Shown here: one piece after another, positions 9,225 through 17,828 of the stretch
How positions within the stretch are numbered: the first letter of the stretch is position 1
How the letters are laid out: each line of letters begins with the position of its first letter
Source: Tolypothrix campylonemoides VB511288
GTDB taxonomy: Bacteria; Cyanobacteriota; Cyanobacteriia; Cyanobacteriales; Nostocaceae
Reading direction: 5' to 3'
NCBI GenBank assembly: GCA_000828075.3
Contig: JXCB02000033.1
Span: 529,428-593,427, forward strand
Length of the DNA: 64,000 bases
Notes under the pieces: generated by a model
Seen by the model: the letters and a program-made list of their open reading frames with translations, nothing else
Told to the model about the DNA's origin: nothing
Databases searched by the model: none
Translations under genes and position numbers: made by a program

Positions 9225-9782
9225 ATGCCTGTGAAATCTACATCTAGGGAAGCACTGTATCGAGTAAAAGACCTGTTCACTGATTTGTTGGCGTCTGTGT
9301 TCTTTTTGCTGACTTGTGCTGTTTTCTTAACAGTTATTTGTTGGAAAAGTCCCACTCTGCTATTTTGCTTGCTTGTGGGAAGCATAACTGTAGCAGTGAT
9401 TGGGCGAATAGGACAACAGATAGGTTTACCGAAACAGTGGCTGATTTTATTGCAAACTCTGGCATTATCAGCAATTCTCAGTTTATTTTGGCTAGACTAC
9501 TTTACTGACCCAGCAGCGGCTCAATTTTTCGCCAAAGCAGAAAACTTTTTCAAAAACACATTGACCCAGGGTTCGCAACAAGGGACTGCCTCTACTGCCG
9601 CAATAAGTTTGGTGTTTAATGTTTTACGAGCGCTTTACTTACTTTATATCGCTGTTGCCTTGATCGGCGTTATTAACGCGGTTCGTAAAGATGAAGATTG
9701 GCAAGTCGTCGCTAGAACACCCTTGTTAGTAGTCATTGCTGTTACCATTGCTGATGTGTTGACATCTTTTATCATTGGCTAA
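9225..9782 (+). CDS. Polytopic membrane protein, first gene of T4SS-like cluster (VirB2-like tail?)
   Basis: This 185-residue hydrophobic protein has about five membrane helices (roughly 20-42, 44-62, 69-90, 127-148 and 158-183). A Gly/Ser/Thr-rich hydrophilic loop lies at about 110-122. The last two helices around a short charged turn (NAVRKDEDWQ) resemble the pilin layout of VirB2/TrbC, but the length and extra helices differ. I assign it to the apparatus mainly from its position 14 nt ahead of the next cluster gene. A function as pilin or as channel component cannot be told apart from sequence. Confidence 0.6.
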   Translation: MPVKSTSREALYRVKDLFTDLLASVFFLLTCAVFLTVICWKSPTLLFCLLVGSITVAVIGRIGQQIGLPKQWLILLQTLALSAILSLFWLDYFTDPAAAQFFAKAENFFKNTLTQGSQQGTASTAAISLVFNVLRALYLLYIAVALIGVINAVRKDEDWQVVARTPLLVVIAVTIADVLTSFIIG

Positions 9783-9796
9783 GTCAGAGAATTCAT

Positions 9797-10174
9797 ATGG
9801 CTGAAGACCGAGACAAAGAATTTCGACCCGTCAATCAAATACTGGGAGCTAAGCCTTCCCTAGGACCAATTCCTGCTGACCAAATCTTTCCTTGGGCAAT
9901 AATTGCTCTACTGTCCTACTTCATTGTGAATGGTTTTTTTGGGAGTTTCTTTCCCGATGAATGGCAGAAATGGTTGTGGACAATTTTAATTGCTGGCTGG
10001 GGAATGGCAACTTGGTGGATATTAAGTGGCGGCAGAAGTTGGCGATTTTTGAGCAAGTTTATGGGTGTTCCGACCTGGACAAGAGGCACTGCTCGTTATA
10101 AAAGCTTTCTAGAGTTTCGGTATGAAAGACAAAATAGGAAAACAAAGCGTAGGCATCGCAGGTCAAGTAAATAG
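9797..10174 (+). CDS. Small two-helix membrane protein, VirB3-like position
   Basis: This 125-residue protein has a hydrophilic N-terminus, then two membrane helices (about 31-50 and 58-76) separated by FFPDEWQKWLW. A very basic tail follows (RQNRKTKRRHRR). The size, two helices and location directly before a VirB4-like ATPase fit VirB3/TraL-type proteins, though I see no diagnostic motif. Its 3' end overlaps the next ORF by 53 nt, which suggests translational coupling or a later start for the ATPase. Confidence 0.6.
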   Translation: MAEDRDKEFRPVNQILGAKPSLGPIPADQIFPWAIIALLSYFIVNGFFGSFFPDEWQKWLWTILIAGWGMATWWILSGGRSWRFLSKFMGVPTWTRGTARYKSFLEFRYERQNRKTKRRHRRSSK

Positions 10175-12869
10175 GTTAACACCTTTTGAAGATGCTCTCA
10201 ATCTTGCCACAATGCTGCGTGTTGCAGTTGATGGCAGGGATGTTGGGGCATATATTTTGGCAAAAGGGAGTCAAAGAGATAGGTTTTGCTTTGTTTTTGG
10301 ATTTGACTGCAAGGGCATTCATACGACTTTAAGAAGCGAGCAAATAGATACAATTTGTAACAATATAGAAGCTGGTTTAAAAGACCTTCCAGGCGAGGAG
10401 AGAGTGACTTTTCATTTGGGGTCTTTTTCTTCAGATACAAAGCGTCAACAAGAACTCGCATCGCTTGTACAAAAAACCTCATCGCCCAGCATACAATATT
10501 TGCTCACGTCTGAGAGAGCGAGAATACAACAGTTGACTCGCGCTGGTATCCGTAAACCGAAATTTCTGCGTGTGTACGTGACTTATACAGTAGAACCGGA
10601 TGCGAAAGGGGCTGATGATTGGATTGAGAAATTGTTGGCAAAAGCTGAATCTTGGTGGCATGAATTTAAGGGAGAAACAGCAGAAAGGGAAAATCAGCGG
10701 CTAGAAACTATTATTTCTAATGCTTATACTGAGGGATTTCGCCGCTGGGAACAAATTTTATCTAACAAATGGGGTTTGGATATTAGAGCATTAACAGCTA
10801 CAGAATTGTGGCAGGAAGTTTGGGGGCGATTTAACAAAACCGAACCAATAGAAATTCCCCAGTTACTTGTTTTAGATGAAAATGGGCTGCAAGAAAAAAT
10901 TTATTCAGACTTATCAAGTTGTAAGTTACTGCTAGAAAATATTCACAGCACGACATTGTTGATGGAGTCAAGTGTACCTGTTGCTGACCGTCAATGGGTG
11001 AATTTGAAAAATCGCTATGTTGGCGTGATGACATTTCTAGAAAAACCAGGAGGGTGGCAAAATAAAACTTCACAACTGCGTTATCTGTGGGAACTCATTG
11101 CCAGGGATGCTATTGTGGATACGGAAATATTTTGTCAGCTGACAGCGGCAAATCCTGCCATAGTGAAAACGACCTTACAGCGGGTACTTAAGCAGTCGAA
11201 TGTGACAACAAAGGTAGCACAAGAAAAAGGTAATACTATTGATGTTGCCGCGCAATTAAAATTAAGAAAATCTGTCGCAGCGCAAGAACAAATTTATGAA
11301 GGTGCGTTGCCAATTAATACAGGAACCGCTATTTTGGTGCATCGTCAAAGCTTGGAAAAATTAGACGAAGCATGCAGGTATATAGAAAACTGTTTTCAAC
11401 GTCCGGCACAAGTTATTAGAGAAACGGAATATGCTTGGAAAATTTGGTTGCAAACTCTGCCAATTGTCTGGGAAGTTTTGTTAGCCAAACCCTTTAACCG
11501 TCGTCAATTATATCTCACAAATGAAGTGTGGGGATTGATACCTTTGGTGACAACCAGAGCAGGCGACAGGAGAGGCTTTGAACTCGTCGCTGACGAAGGC
11601 GGGACACCAATACATTTAGATTTATTCAACCAACACAAAAATCTCGCGTTGTTTGCCACAACTCGAGCTGGTAAATCAGTGCTGGTATCAGGGATTTTGA
11701 CGCAGGCTTTGGCACATAATATGCCAGTGGTCGCGCTGGATTTCCCCAAACCGGATGGTACGTCTACCTTCACCGACTATACAGCATTTGTTGGGGAGAA
11801 AGGAGCTTATTTTGATATCTCCAAACAATCAAATAATTTATTTGAACAGCCAGACTTGCGTTCTTTAAGTCAAGAAGAACAGCGCGAACGCTTGCAAGAT
11901 TACGTCGCATTTCTTGAGTCTGCCTTGATGACAATGGTACTCGGTTCTTCAAGCGGCAATCAACTGCTGACGCAAACCGTGCGTTCTGTTCTCAACTTGG
12001 CTTTGAATGCCTTCTTTGCTGACGAGGGGATTCAAAAGCGATACAAAGCAGCTATAGAAGGAGGATTTGGTACCCAGGCGTGGCAAAAAACCCCGACTTT
12101 AAGAGATTTTCTTCACTTCTGTTCGCGCGAGCAGCTTAATTTGTATAGCGCCGGCGATAGAATTGATGATGCACTCGAAATTATAAATCTGCGTTTGCGC
12201 TTCTGGCTGGAAAGCCGTGTAGGACAAGCAGTTTCTGCACCTTCAAGCTTTCCGACTGACGCTCAACTTTTGGTTTTTGCACTGAGAAACTTATCAGATA
12301 GCGAAGATGCTGCACTGCTGTCCTTGAGTGCTTATTCAGCAGCGCTGCGACGTGCTTTGAGTAGTCCCGCTTCGATATTCTTTATCGATGAAGCACCAAT
12401 TCTGTTTGAATTCGACCAAATTTCTGATTTGGTGGGTAGACTTTGCGCGAACGGAGCGAAAGCAGGCGTAAGAGTTATCTTATCAGCACAAGACCCTGAT
12501 ACTATTGCCAAATCCAGAGCCTCATCTAAAATTCTGCAAAACTTATCAACAAGATTAATCGGGCGCATTCAACCGGTAGCGGTTGATAGTTTCGTGGAAA
12601 TTTTGAAATATCCCCGCGAAATTATCGCTCGCAACGCATCAGAAAGCTTTTTCCCCCGTAAAGAAGACATCTACAGCCAATGGCTGCTTGATGACAACGG
12701 CGTTTTTACCTATTGCCGTTACTATCCTGGTTATGAACAGTTAGCCGTCGTTGCGAACAACCCTGATGAACAAGCTGCACGTAATCAAGCAATGCAGGAA
12801 TATGGCGATAAATTTGAGGCTGTTTCTCATTTTGCACGTAAATTGATAGGGTCAATTCGCGGACATTAA
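10122..12869 (+). CDS. VirB4/TraC-like secretion ATPase
   Basis: This 915-residue protein has a long N-terminal domain and a P-loop ATPase core. The Walker A region (about 512-520) reads ATTRAGKS: GKS is intact but the first glycine of GxxxxGKS is alanine. Walker B at about 752 is IFFIDEAP. The segment LDLFNQHKNLALF before the P-loop and the C-terminal SAQDPDTIAKS follow the VirB4/HerA layout. VirB4 proteins power assembly and substrate transfer at the inner membrane. The start overlaps the preceding gene by 53 nt; an in-frame ATG about 30 codons later is an alternative. It is the largest and best-conserved gene of the cluster. Confidence 0.82.
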   Translation: MKDKIGKQSVGIAGQVNRLTPFEDALNLATMLRVAVDGRDVGAYILAKGSQRDRFCFVFGFDCKGIHTTLRSEQIDTICNNIEAGLKDLPGEERVTFHLGSFSSDTKRQQELASLVQKTSSPSIQYLLTSERARIQQLTRAGIRKPKFLRVYVTYTVEPDAKGADDWIEKLLAKAESWWHEFKGETAERENQRLETIISNAYTEGFRRWEQILSNKWGLDIRALTATELWQEVWGRFNKTEPIEIPQLLVLDENGLQEKIYSDLSSCKLLLENIHSTTLLMESSVPVADRQWVNLKNRYVGVMTFLEKPGGWQNKTSQLRYLWELIARDAIVDTEIFCQLTAANPAIVKTTLQRVLKQSNVTTKVAQEKGNTIDVAAQLKLRKSVAAQEQIYEGALPINTGTAILVHRQSLEKLDEACRYIENCFQRPAQVIRETEYAWKIWLQTLPIVWEVLLAKPFNRRQLYLTNEVWGLIPLVTTRAGDRRGFELVADEGGTPIHLDLFNQHKNLALFATTRAGKSVLVSGILTQALAHNMPVVALDFPKPDGTSTFTDYTAFVGEKGAYFDISKQSNNLFEQPDLRSLSQEEQRERLQDYVAFLESALMTMVLGSSSGNQLLTQTVRSVLNLALNAFFADEGIQKRYKAAIEGGFGTQAWQKTPTLRDFLHFCSREQLNLYSAGDRIDDALEIINLRLRFWLESRVGQAVSAPSSFPTDAQLLVFALRNLSDSEDAALLSLSAYSAALRRALSSPASIFFIDEAPILFEFDQISDLVGRLCANGAKAGVRVILSAQDPDTIAKSRASSKILQNLSTRLIGRIQPVAVDSFVEILKYPREIIARNASESFFPRKEDIYSQWLLDDNGVFTYCRYYPGYEQLAVVANNPDEQAARNQAMQEYGDKFEAVSHFARKLIGSIRGH

Positions 12870-13277
12870 AGCAAGGAGGTAAAATTACAAAAAAATTATC
12901 ACAATCATTTTAGAGAAATTGATAATAATATACCAAGACCCCATCTCTAACCTCTCCCTCCCAGCCTCCCTCTCCTATAAGGAGAGGGAGGAGCTATGTA
13001 AAAATAGGATTTTCAAGCCTCGTAAATTAATAATCTCGTTTTCAGGTTCTAGCTGGAAATGCGGTGGGGGCGGCTAGTAACGCAAGTAAGCGAGGCAGAG
13101 CCTCCCAGTAGGCATTCCCAGCCTGAGGCTGGGAACGAGGCAAAGAACCCCACCCCCGTAAAGCGTAGCTTTACGTCCCCTCCCCGCTTGCGGGGAGGGG
13201 TGCCGTAGGCGGGGAGGGGTGCCGTAGGCGGGGTGAGGTTCCGAGGAAATAACAAGTCATCAACCGAAGCTGATATT
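12870..13277. other. Repeat-filled gap inside the secretion cluster
   Basis: No gene is seen. The region contains cctctccc-type blocks, a palindrome attcccagcctgaggctgggaa (13112-13133, also near 23010-23032) and twin copies of ggggaggggtgccgtaggcg (about 13193-13230). Confidence 0.6.
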
Positions 13278-14192
13278 ATGCGTAAATTTGGCAAATCTCA
13301 AATCATTATGACTTCTCTTTTTGCTGTGGCATTTTTAGGAGCCTTGCCAGCCATAGCACAAGAATTGGGAGATGTGTTGGGAACAGGAGATCTGGGACAA
13401 ATTAAGAATGATTTTGACTCTTATGCGGCTAATTTAAGAGATTATCTTACAAACTATAACAATAGTGTTAAAACTTTTCAGCCTCTTGAGGTGCAGATAC
13501 AATTAGGTATCACAGATTCTTCAGGGAGCCTTGATCTTCCCAACCCTGTTTCTGCACCTGAATCTATCCGCAATCAGATAGTTCAATATTCGATTTCAGA
13601 TAAATTTGAAACGAATCCGGCAATATATGGCTCGATTGTTAGTAATGAAGTTAACCGTTATATTATTCGTGGTTCTGCTGATACTCTTTTAGGCGCAGAT
13701 GGACAAGTTCGTTTAAAAAATAAGTTAGAAGCGACTCAGAATATTGTCAGGAATGCCGAGAAATCTTTCCAAGAAGCGCAAGCGAAAATTCAACAAATGC
13801 CACTACCCATACCTAGTAATAACGATATTATGAGTACTCAAGCTAGAGGAATACTAGCAGTAGCACAATTACAACTTGAAAGCATACAAATTCAAAAAGA
13901 CCAATCCAAGTTGATGGCAGAAATGCTGGGAAGAACCATCCAATCACAGAATGATTTGCAGTATACCAACTTGAATTTGGCAAATATTTCTCAGCAGAAT
14001 GAAGATTCCAACCGTGCCAGAAGAGTAGAGGCTGCGGCAGAAGTAGCGCGACTTTTGCGAGTCACTTCTCAAACAGATTTGTTTAGAAGAAGCAGTGCCG
14101 CTCCTTCTTTGGAAAGTCCCCCTCCTGACTCGGAAAATAATCCTCCTGACTCAGAAAATAGTCCTCCTCCTGTGCTAGAGCCAGGAGAGTAA
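13278..14192 (+). CDS. Secreted VirB5/TrbJ-like protein of the T4SS-like cluster
   Basis: The start at 13278 yields 304 residues with a clear signal peptide: a basic N-terminus, a hydrophobic core and a cut after ALPAIA. The start 45 nt upstream would place extra polar residues before it. The mature part is helical and Gln-rich, with heptad-like stretches at about 145-250, as in VirB5/TrbJ periplasmic proteins. The tail has a repeated PPDSEN motif and a proline-rich end. No catalytic motif is present. Assignment to VirB5/TrbJ rests on topology and on its place just before the VirB6-like gene (24 nt gap). Confidence 0.62.
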   Translation: MRKFGKSQIIMTSLFAVAFLGALPAIAQELGDVLGTGDLGQIKNDFDSYAANLRDYLTNYNNSVKTFQPLEVQIQLGITDSSGSLDLPNPVSAPESIRNQIVQYSISDKFETNPAIYGSIVSNEVNRYIIRGSADTLLGADGQVRLKNKLEATQNIVRNAEKSFQEAQAKIQQMPLPIPSNNDIMSTQARGILAVAQLQLESIQIQKDQSKLMAEMLGRTIQSQNDLQYTNLNLANISQQNEDSNRARRVEAAAEVARLLRVTSQTDLFRRSSAAPSLESPPPDSENNPPDSENSPPPVLEPGE

Positions 14193-14216
14193 TTAAAATA
14201 AATTGATGGTAGAAAA

Positions 14217-15275
14217 ATGTCGTTTTCTGGTTTCAATATTTTTGCTCAAATTGGCACCAATGGCACCAATGATGTTTTAACGAATGGTGTCCAGACTGCA
14301 CAAAGCATTGCTGATGGCTGGGATCAACAGTGGATTGATTTGTTGCAAACTAACACTAACAATAATTTATACGGAGCGCTTACAAACCTGGGTATTTTCT
14401 TTGCCGTAGGAACCTTGCTTTTTTTCATGGCGCAGTGGCTAAGAGATGTGCTTGATAACGAATATGCTCGTCCCATATCTGCTATGATTTGGCCCTTCGT
14501 AGTGGTGTTGTTATTAGCCAATCCTGGCGACGGCACTGTACTCTCTAATTTAACTTTGGGATTACGAGATTTTGTCAACACAATCAATCAGCAAGTTGTA
14601 GAAGCAGCGGATGTCAATCAAACTTATCAGCAAGCACTGAATATGAGCATTGCTGAAGATGTTGTTGGTGGTTTACTGCGTCCTTGTCAGTCCCTCACTG
14701 GTCAACAACAACTTGATTGTTTCACTAAAGCAAAGGAAAAAGTTGATGTTCTCTTGGGGCAATACAGAGGTTCTTACGGTGGACAACCTTGGATAGACAG
14801 ACTTGATCTCAGAGTCAATGAGATACTGGCTTTTAATGGTAATTCAGCGGAATTAGCTTTTAATTCTTTGCTGGGTTCCACAACCCAAACTATTATCAAA
14901 AATATTTTAGTTTCTTCACAATCGGCTTTTCAAAATTTAATAGAAGTGACAATGCTACTGATAGCAGCTTTAGGACCTTTAGCTGTGGGAGGGTCTTTGC
15001 TACCTGTCGCTGGTAAACCGATTTTTGCATGGTTAACTGGATTGTTGGCTATTGGTATTGCTAAGATTTCTTTTAATATTGTTGCTGCGGTATCAGCGGC
15101 TGTGATTGTGAATGGTCCAGCGCAAAATCTTGATGCTGACCCAGATTTAATGTGGTTTATGATTTTGTTAGGAATTTTAGCACCGATTATCTCTTTAGCT
15201 TTGGCTGCTGCTGGAGGATTTGCAGTTTTTAATGCTATCAGCAATACTGCTGTGTGGGTGCAGGAAAGAGTTTAG
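14217..15275 (+). CDS. VirB6/TrbL-like polytopic membrane protein
   Basis: This 352-residue membrane protein has a polar N-terminus, helices at about 54-75 and 86-105, a large hydrophilic loop (about 106-230), then three or more hydrophobic helices (about 232-340). The loop contains two cysteines in LLRPCQSLTGQQQLDC that could form a disulfide. A large central loop with C-terminal helices is the VirB6/TrbL topology; these proteins form part of the inner-membrane channel. The preceding VirB5-like gene is 24 nt away. There is no enzyme motif. Confidence 0.65.
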   Translation: MSFSGFNIFAQIGTNGTNDVLTNGVQTAQSIADGWDQQWIDLLQTNTNNNLYGALTNLGIFFAVGTLLFFMAQWLRDVLDNEYARPISAMIWPFVVVLLLANPGDGTVLSNLTLGLRDFVNTINQQVVEAADVNQTYQQALNMSIAEDVVGGLLRPCQSLTGQQQLDCFTKAKEKVDVLLGQYRGSYGGQPWIDRLDLRVNEILAFNGNSAELAFNSLLGSTTQTIIKNILVSSQSAFQNLIEVTMLLIAALGPLAVGGSLLPVAGKPIFAWLTGLLAIGIAKISFNIVAAVSAAVIVNGPAQNLDADPDLMWFMILLGILAPIISLALAAAGGFAVFNAISNTAVWVQERV

Positions 15276-15355
15276 ATGTCTGTGGAGACTCTCTACTGGG
15301 AGCATCCCAATTTGGCAACCCCATGTCAGATTAAAATAAGTTATTAGTTCAAAAA

Positions 15356-15618
15356 ACTAATTCCACTCATGTTGAGATGAATCTCAATAACCAAGATGAA
15401 CCTACTCAGAGTTGATTTATAAAGTAAATCTTAAGTAGGGTGCGTTACGGCTTTAGCCTAACGCACCATGTTAATGGCGGTGCGTTAGGCGCTTTGCTCA
15501 TGTTTTCCGTTACAAATCATATCTAAAGGGTGCGCCTAACACACCCTACAAGAATTTTATTTTTACTAATTCCACTCATGTTGAGATGAATCTCAATAAC
15601 CAAGATGAACCTACTCAG
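15356..15618. repeat. 54-bp direct duplication flanking a palindromic insert
   Basis: Identical 54-bp copies lie at 15356-15409 and 15565-15618. The 155 bp between them is made of inverted ggtgcgtta/taacgcacc blocks typical of small cyanobacterial palindromes. The duplication includes the start region of the next gene. The first copy would encode only 11 residues before a stop; the second leads into the full ORF. Confidence 0.9.
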
Positions 15619-15927
15619 CCTCAAAAAATAGATCCCTATGAAGAAATTTTATTTAGCGGATACACAGATGCTGAGATTGCTGAGATGAGGACACTCATGG
15701 AAAATTGGGATAAAGCCACCTATCCAACTTTAGCTAATAGCGTTGTCAACCATGCTGACAGACATGATTTTGCAAACAATTATTTAAAATATTTAAGAAA
15801 AGCAAATAATTTCAACAAAAAAGGCGCTCGAAAGAAAATACTCAGTGATGGCGCGATTAGGTGGAATAAAGGAAATGAATTTATAATTGAAAGAAATAGC
15901 AAGATAGTTTCATACGGTGAAAATTAG
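15586..15927 (+). CDS. Unknown 113-aa protein, possible small RNase-type toxin
   Basis: I do not recognise the gene with certainty. Its second half has the layout seen in C-terminal toxin domains of the barnase/EndoU/colicin/RelE (BECR) kind: paired histidines (VVNHADRHDF, about 53-62), an aromatic helix (YLKYLRKANNF), and a short beta-like end, GAIRWNKGNEFIIERNSKIV, at about 89-108. No signal peptide is present. An 8-nt gap separates it from an acidic 131-aa gene, as in toxin-immunity pairs. Both sit in the middle of the secretion-like cluster. The toxin reading is an inference from pattern; a structural cluster protein is the alternative. Confidence 0.5.
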   Translation: MNLNNQDEPTQPQKIDPYEEILFSGYTDAEIAEMRTLMENWDKATYPTLANSVVNHADRHDFANNYLKYLRKANNFNKKGARKKILSDGAIRWNKGNEFIIERNSKIVSYGEN

Positions 15928-15935
15928 CACGTTGT

Positions 15936-16331
15936 ATGCAAAATCTCGAAGCATCAAATGTTCCTAAAAAATCCCAAACTGCCAAGGATTACATTGATAG
16001 AGTTTTGAAACATTTATTAAGTGATTATAAGAAGACACGAGAAGAAAGGCGGCAAATAGCTTTGTGGGAAGAATCAAAAGATTTCAGCATATTAGGGGAA
16101 ATAGAAATTTTAACAAGTGATGTTGAAGGATGCGCCTTCCAAGTAATTGCTAATGATAAGTTAGAAAATTCTCAAGATATTATTGATAAATTAACAAAAG
16201 TTAAAATATTTGATGTTTCTTATTTTGCCGATTGGTACTTTTCAGACGAGAATCAATTTCCACAGATAAAACGCTACATAGAAAAACTTAACTATCTGCG
16301 GTTGTTGATTATTGAGTATATAAGCAGCTAA
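15936..16331 (+). CDS. Unknown acidic 131-aa protein, possible immunity partner
   Basis: This soluble protein is net acidic and mostly helical, with no signal peptide, membrane segment or known motif that I can name. It begins 8 nt after the 113-aa gene and ends with a hydrophobic helix (LNYLRLLIIEYISS). Small, acidic, cytosolic and coupled to a basic-ended toxin-like gene is the usual look of an immunity protein or antitoxin. That role is inferred only from context. Confidence 0.55.
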   Translation: MQNLEASNVPKKSQTAKDYIDRVLKHLLSDYKKTREERRQIALWEESKDFSILGEIEILTSDVEGCAFQVIANDKLENSQDIIDKLTKVKIFDVSYFADWYFSDENQFPQIKRYIEKLNYLRLLIIEYISS

Positions 16332-16697
16332 TTCCTTGAGTCTACAATTTAGAAGACATATGCCCTGGAAACTTGAGGAAGGGGTGATTGTGGGGATTGG
16401 AGAAGCGATCGCTGTTGTCAAGTAGGTTGAAAATGCGATCGCACTTCTAACAACCTTTCATTTCCAAAAGTGCGATCGCTTTGAATTTGATTTTGGTATG
16501 AAGCGCGATCTGCTGAAAGCAGCAGCGCTGAGTGCAAAGCACACGCTCCGCGAACGCTATCGCCCAACCGCGTAGTGCGTAACGCATCAATTTATCTGGA
16601 AACACTTTGTAACAAACCATCATCCTCTTTGGCATCGACTGGGAATGTTTACCCTAGCTCACCGGAATGCACCAGTTGCGTTATTGCAATTGTTGTA

Positions 16698-16812
16698 ATA
16701 CCATTTCACGAAAATCCTGATACAAATGATTAATCTCTAATTCTTTCCCCCTGCCCCCAGCAAAGCTGCTCCCTGCTGCCCACCATGTTCTAACCTTAAA
16801 GTGAAACGGTAT
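16698..16812. mobile_element. MITE with ATACC(A/G)TTTCAC ends
   Basis: A 115-bp element has 12-bp terminal inverted repeats (ataccatttcac and gtgaaacggtat, one mismatch) and no ORF. A relative with the same ends lies at 61663-61765; both have C-rich centres (ccccctgccccc). Confidence 0.7.
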
Positions 16813-16841
16813 AAGGTGGGCACTGCGTAGGGTGCCTACCA

Positions 16842-16926
16842 AGATCTCAAATATCCATCCATAGGCTTTTATGGGCAATACCCACTATACGATTTGTGTT
16901 CTAATCATAGAAGAAGCGCTGTAAGC
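16842..16926. repeat. Dispersed repeat ending in AGCGCTGTAAG
   Basis: The stretch atctcaaat...ggcttttatgggcaat...atttgtgttctaatcata...agcgctgtaag recurs at about 21280-21535 (with an insert) and 30552-30633. This copy sits directly upstream of the VirB8-like genes, the third upstream of a Mop gene, so it may carry promoter elements or be a decayed mobile element. Confidence 0.6.
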
Positions 16927-16995
16927 TATAAGTTGTGTAAGTTGAGTTCTTGACGAATAAAGGAAGAATAAAATAACCCGGAGGTGACTAAAAGT

Positions 16996-17820
16996 ATGAC
17001 GAAGCTATTACAAGAAAGAAAATCAGCAGTCAATCTTTTAACGATATTTACTATTTTTACTTTTGGTTTGCATTTTGTAACGGTCATTTTTTTATTATTT
17101 CAAGGCTTGCGTATTTACGAAGTTAGTCAAAGAAAACCGCTTACGTTCGTGCAACTGGTTGATGGTAAAGCAGTACCTCAAACCAACACTCTTGAACGAG
17201 AACCTGAAGCTATTCGTCAATTCGTTAGTAAAACAATGGCTGCTATGTTTGACTGGTCTGGAAGACTTCCAGCAGCAACGGTTGAAGACGTGACTAACCC
17301 CAAAGCTGATACAGGAATACTTATTAGTACGTCACAAAATCTTACGAAAAGAGTTTCTACAAGTAGTTGGGTTGCAAGTTTTGGACTTTCAGAAGATTTT
17401 CGCCAAGGTTTTTTGGCACTTGTTGCGGATATGACGCCGCCAGAAGTTTTTTCTAAAAACAAGAACCAAGCGTTAACAGCGCAGTTAGCTATCCAGCGGG
17501 TTTATCCTCCTGAAAAAATCGCGCCGGGTCGGTGGCGAGTTGGTATGGTTGCTAATATAGTACAGGTGAGACGTAGTGATAATAAAAAGTTATTAACTCC
17601 TTTTAATAAAGATTTTTTAGTACGCGCAGTAGATTCTTTTGAGCATCCCCTAGCAAACAGTATTACTCCCGTACAAAAAGCTATTTATAGTGTGCGTGAC
17701 CAAAAGCTAGAAATTTATGAAGTCAGCGATTTATGTTTAACCAATCCTTATGATTCTTCGCCCCAAACTCGGTTACAACGCTGTAGCGAACTTCCCAATT
17801 CTAGCAGCTTTACAAGATAG
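16996..17820 (+). CDS. VirB8-like inner-membrane protein A
   Basis: This 274-residue bitopic protein has a short cytosolic N-terminus, one membrane helix (about 12-36) and a periplasmic domain. The ATG at 16996 is chosen because GGAGGTGA (16980-16987) sits 8 nt before it; the in-frame GTG at 16984 lies inside that site. It shares with the next gene the helix, a FVQLVDGKAV motif (about 51-60) and EPEAIRQFVSKTMAAMFDWS versus its counterpart NPETIRRFVGETM. The topology and size fit VirB8/TrbF, the periplasmic scaffold of T4SS. No direct family motif proves this. Confidence 0.62.
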   Translation: MTKLLQERKSAVNLLTIFTIFTFGLHFVTVIFLLFQGLRIYEVSQRKPLTFVQLVDGKAVPQTNTLEREPEAIRQFVSKTMAAMFDWSGRLPAATVEDVTNPKADTGILISTSQNLTKRVSTSSWVASFGLSEDFRQGFLALVADMTPPEVFSKNKNQALTAQLAIQRVYPPEKIAPGRWRVGMVANIVQVRRSDNKKLLTPFNKDFLVRAVDSFEHPLANSITPVQKAIYSVRDQKLEIYEVSDLCLTNPYDSSPQTRLQRCSELPNSSSFTR

Positions 17821-17828
17821 GTAGGACA

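Noticed and set aside
16447-16635. 62-codon minus-strand ORF
   Set aside because: Arises from HIP1-containing palindromic repeats; the translation matches nothing recognisable.
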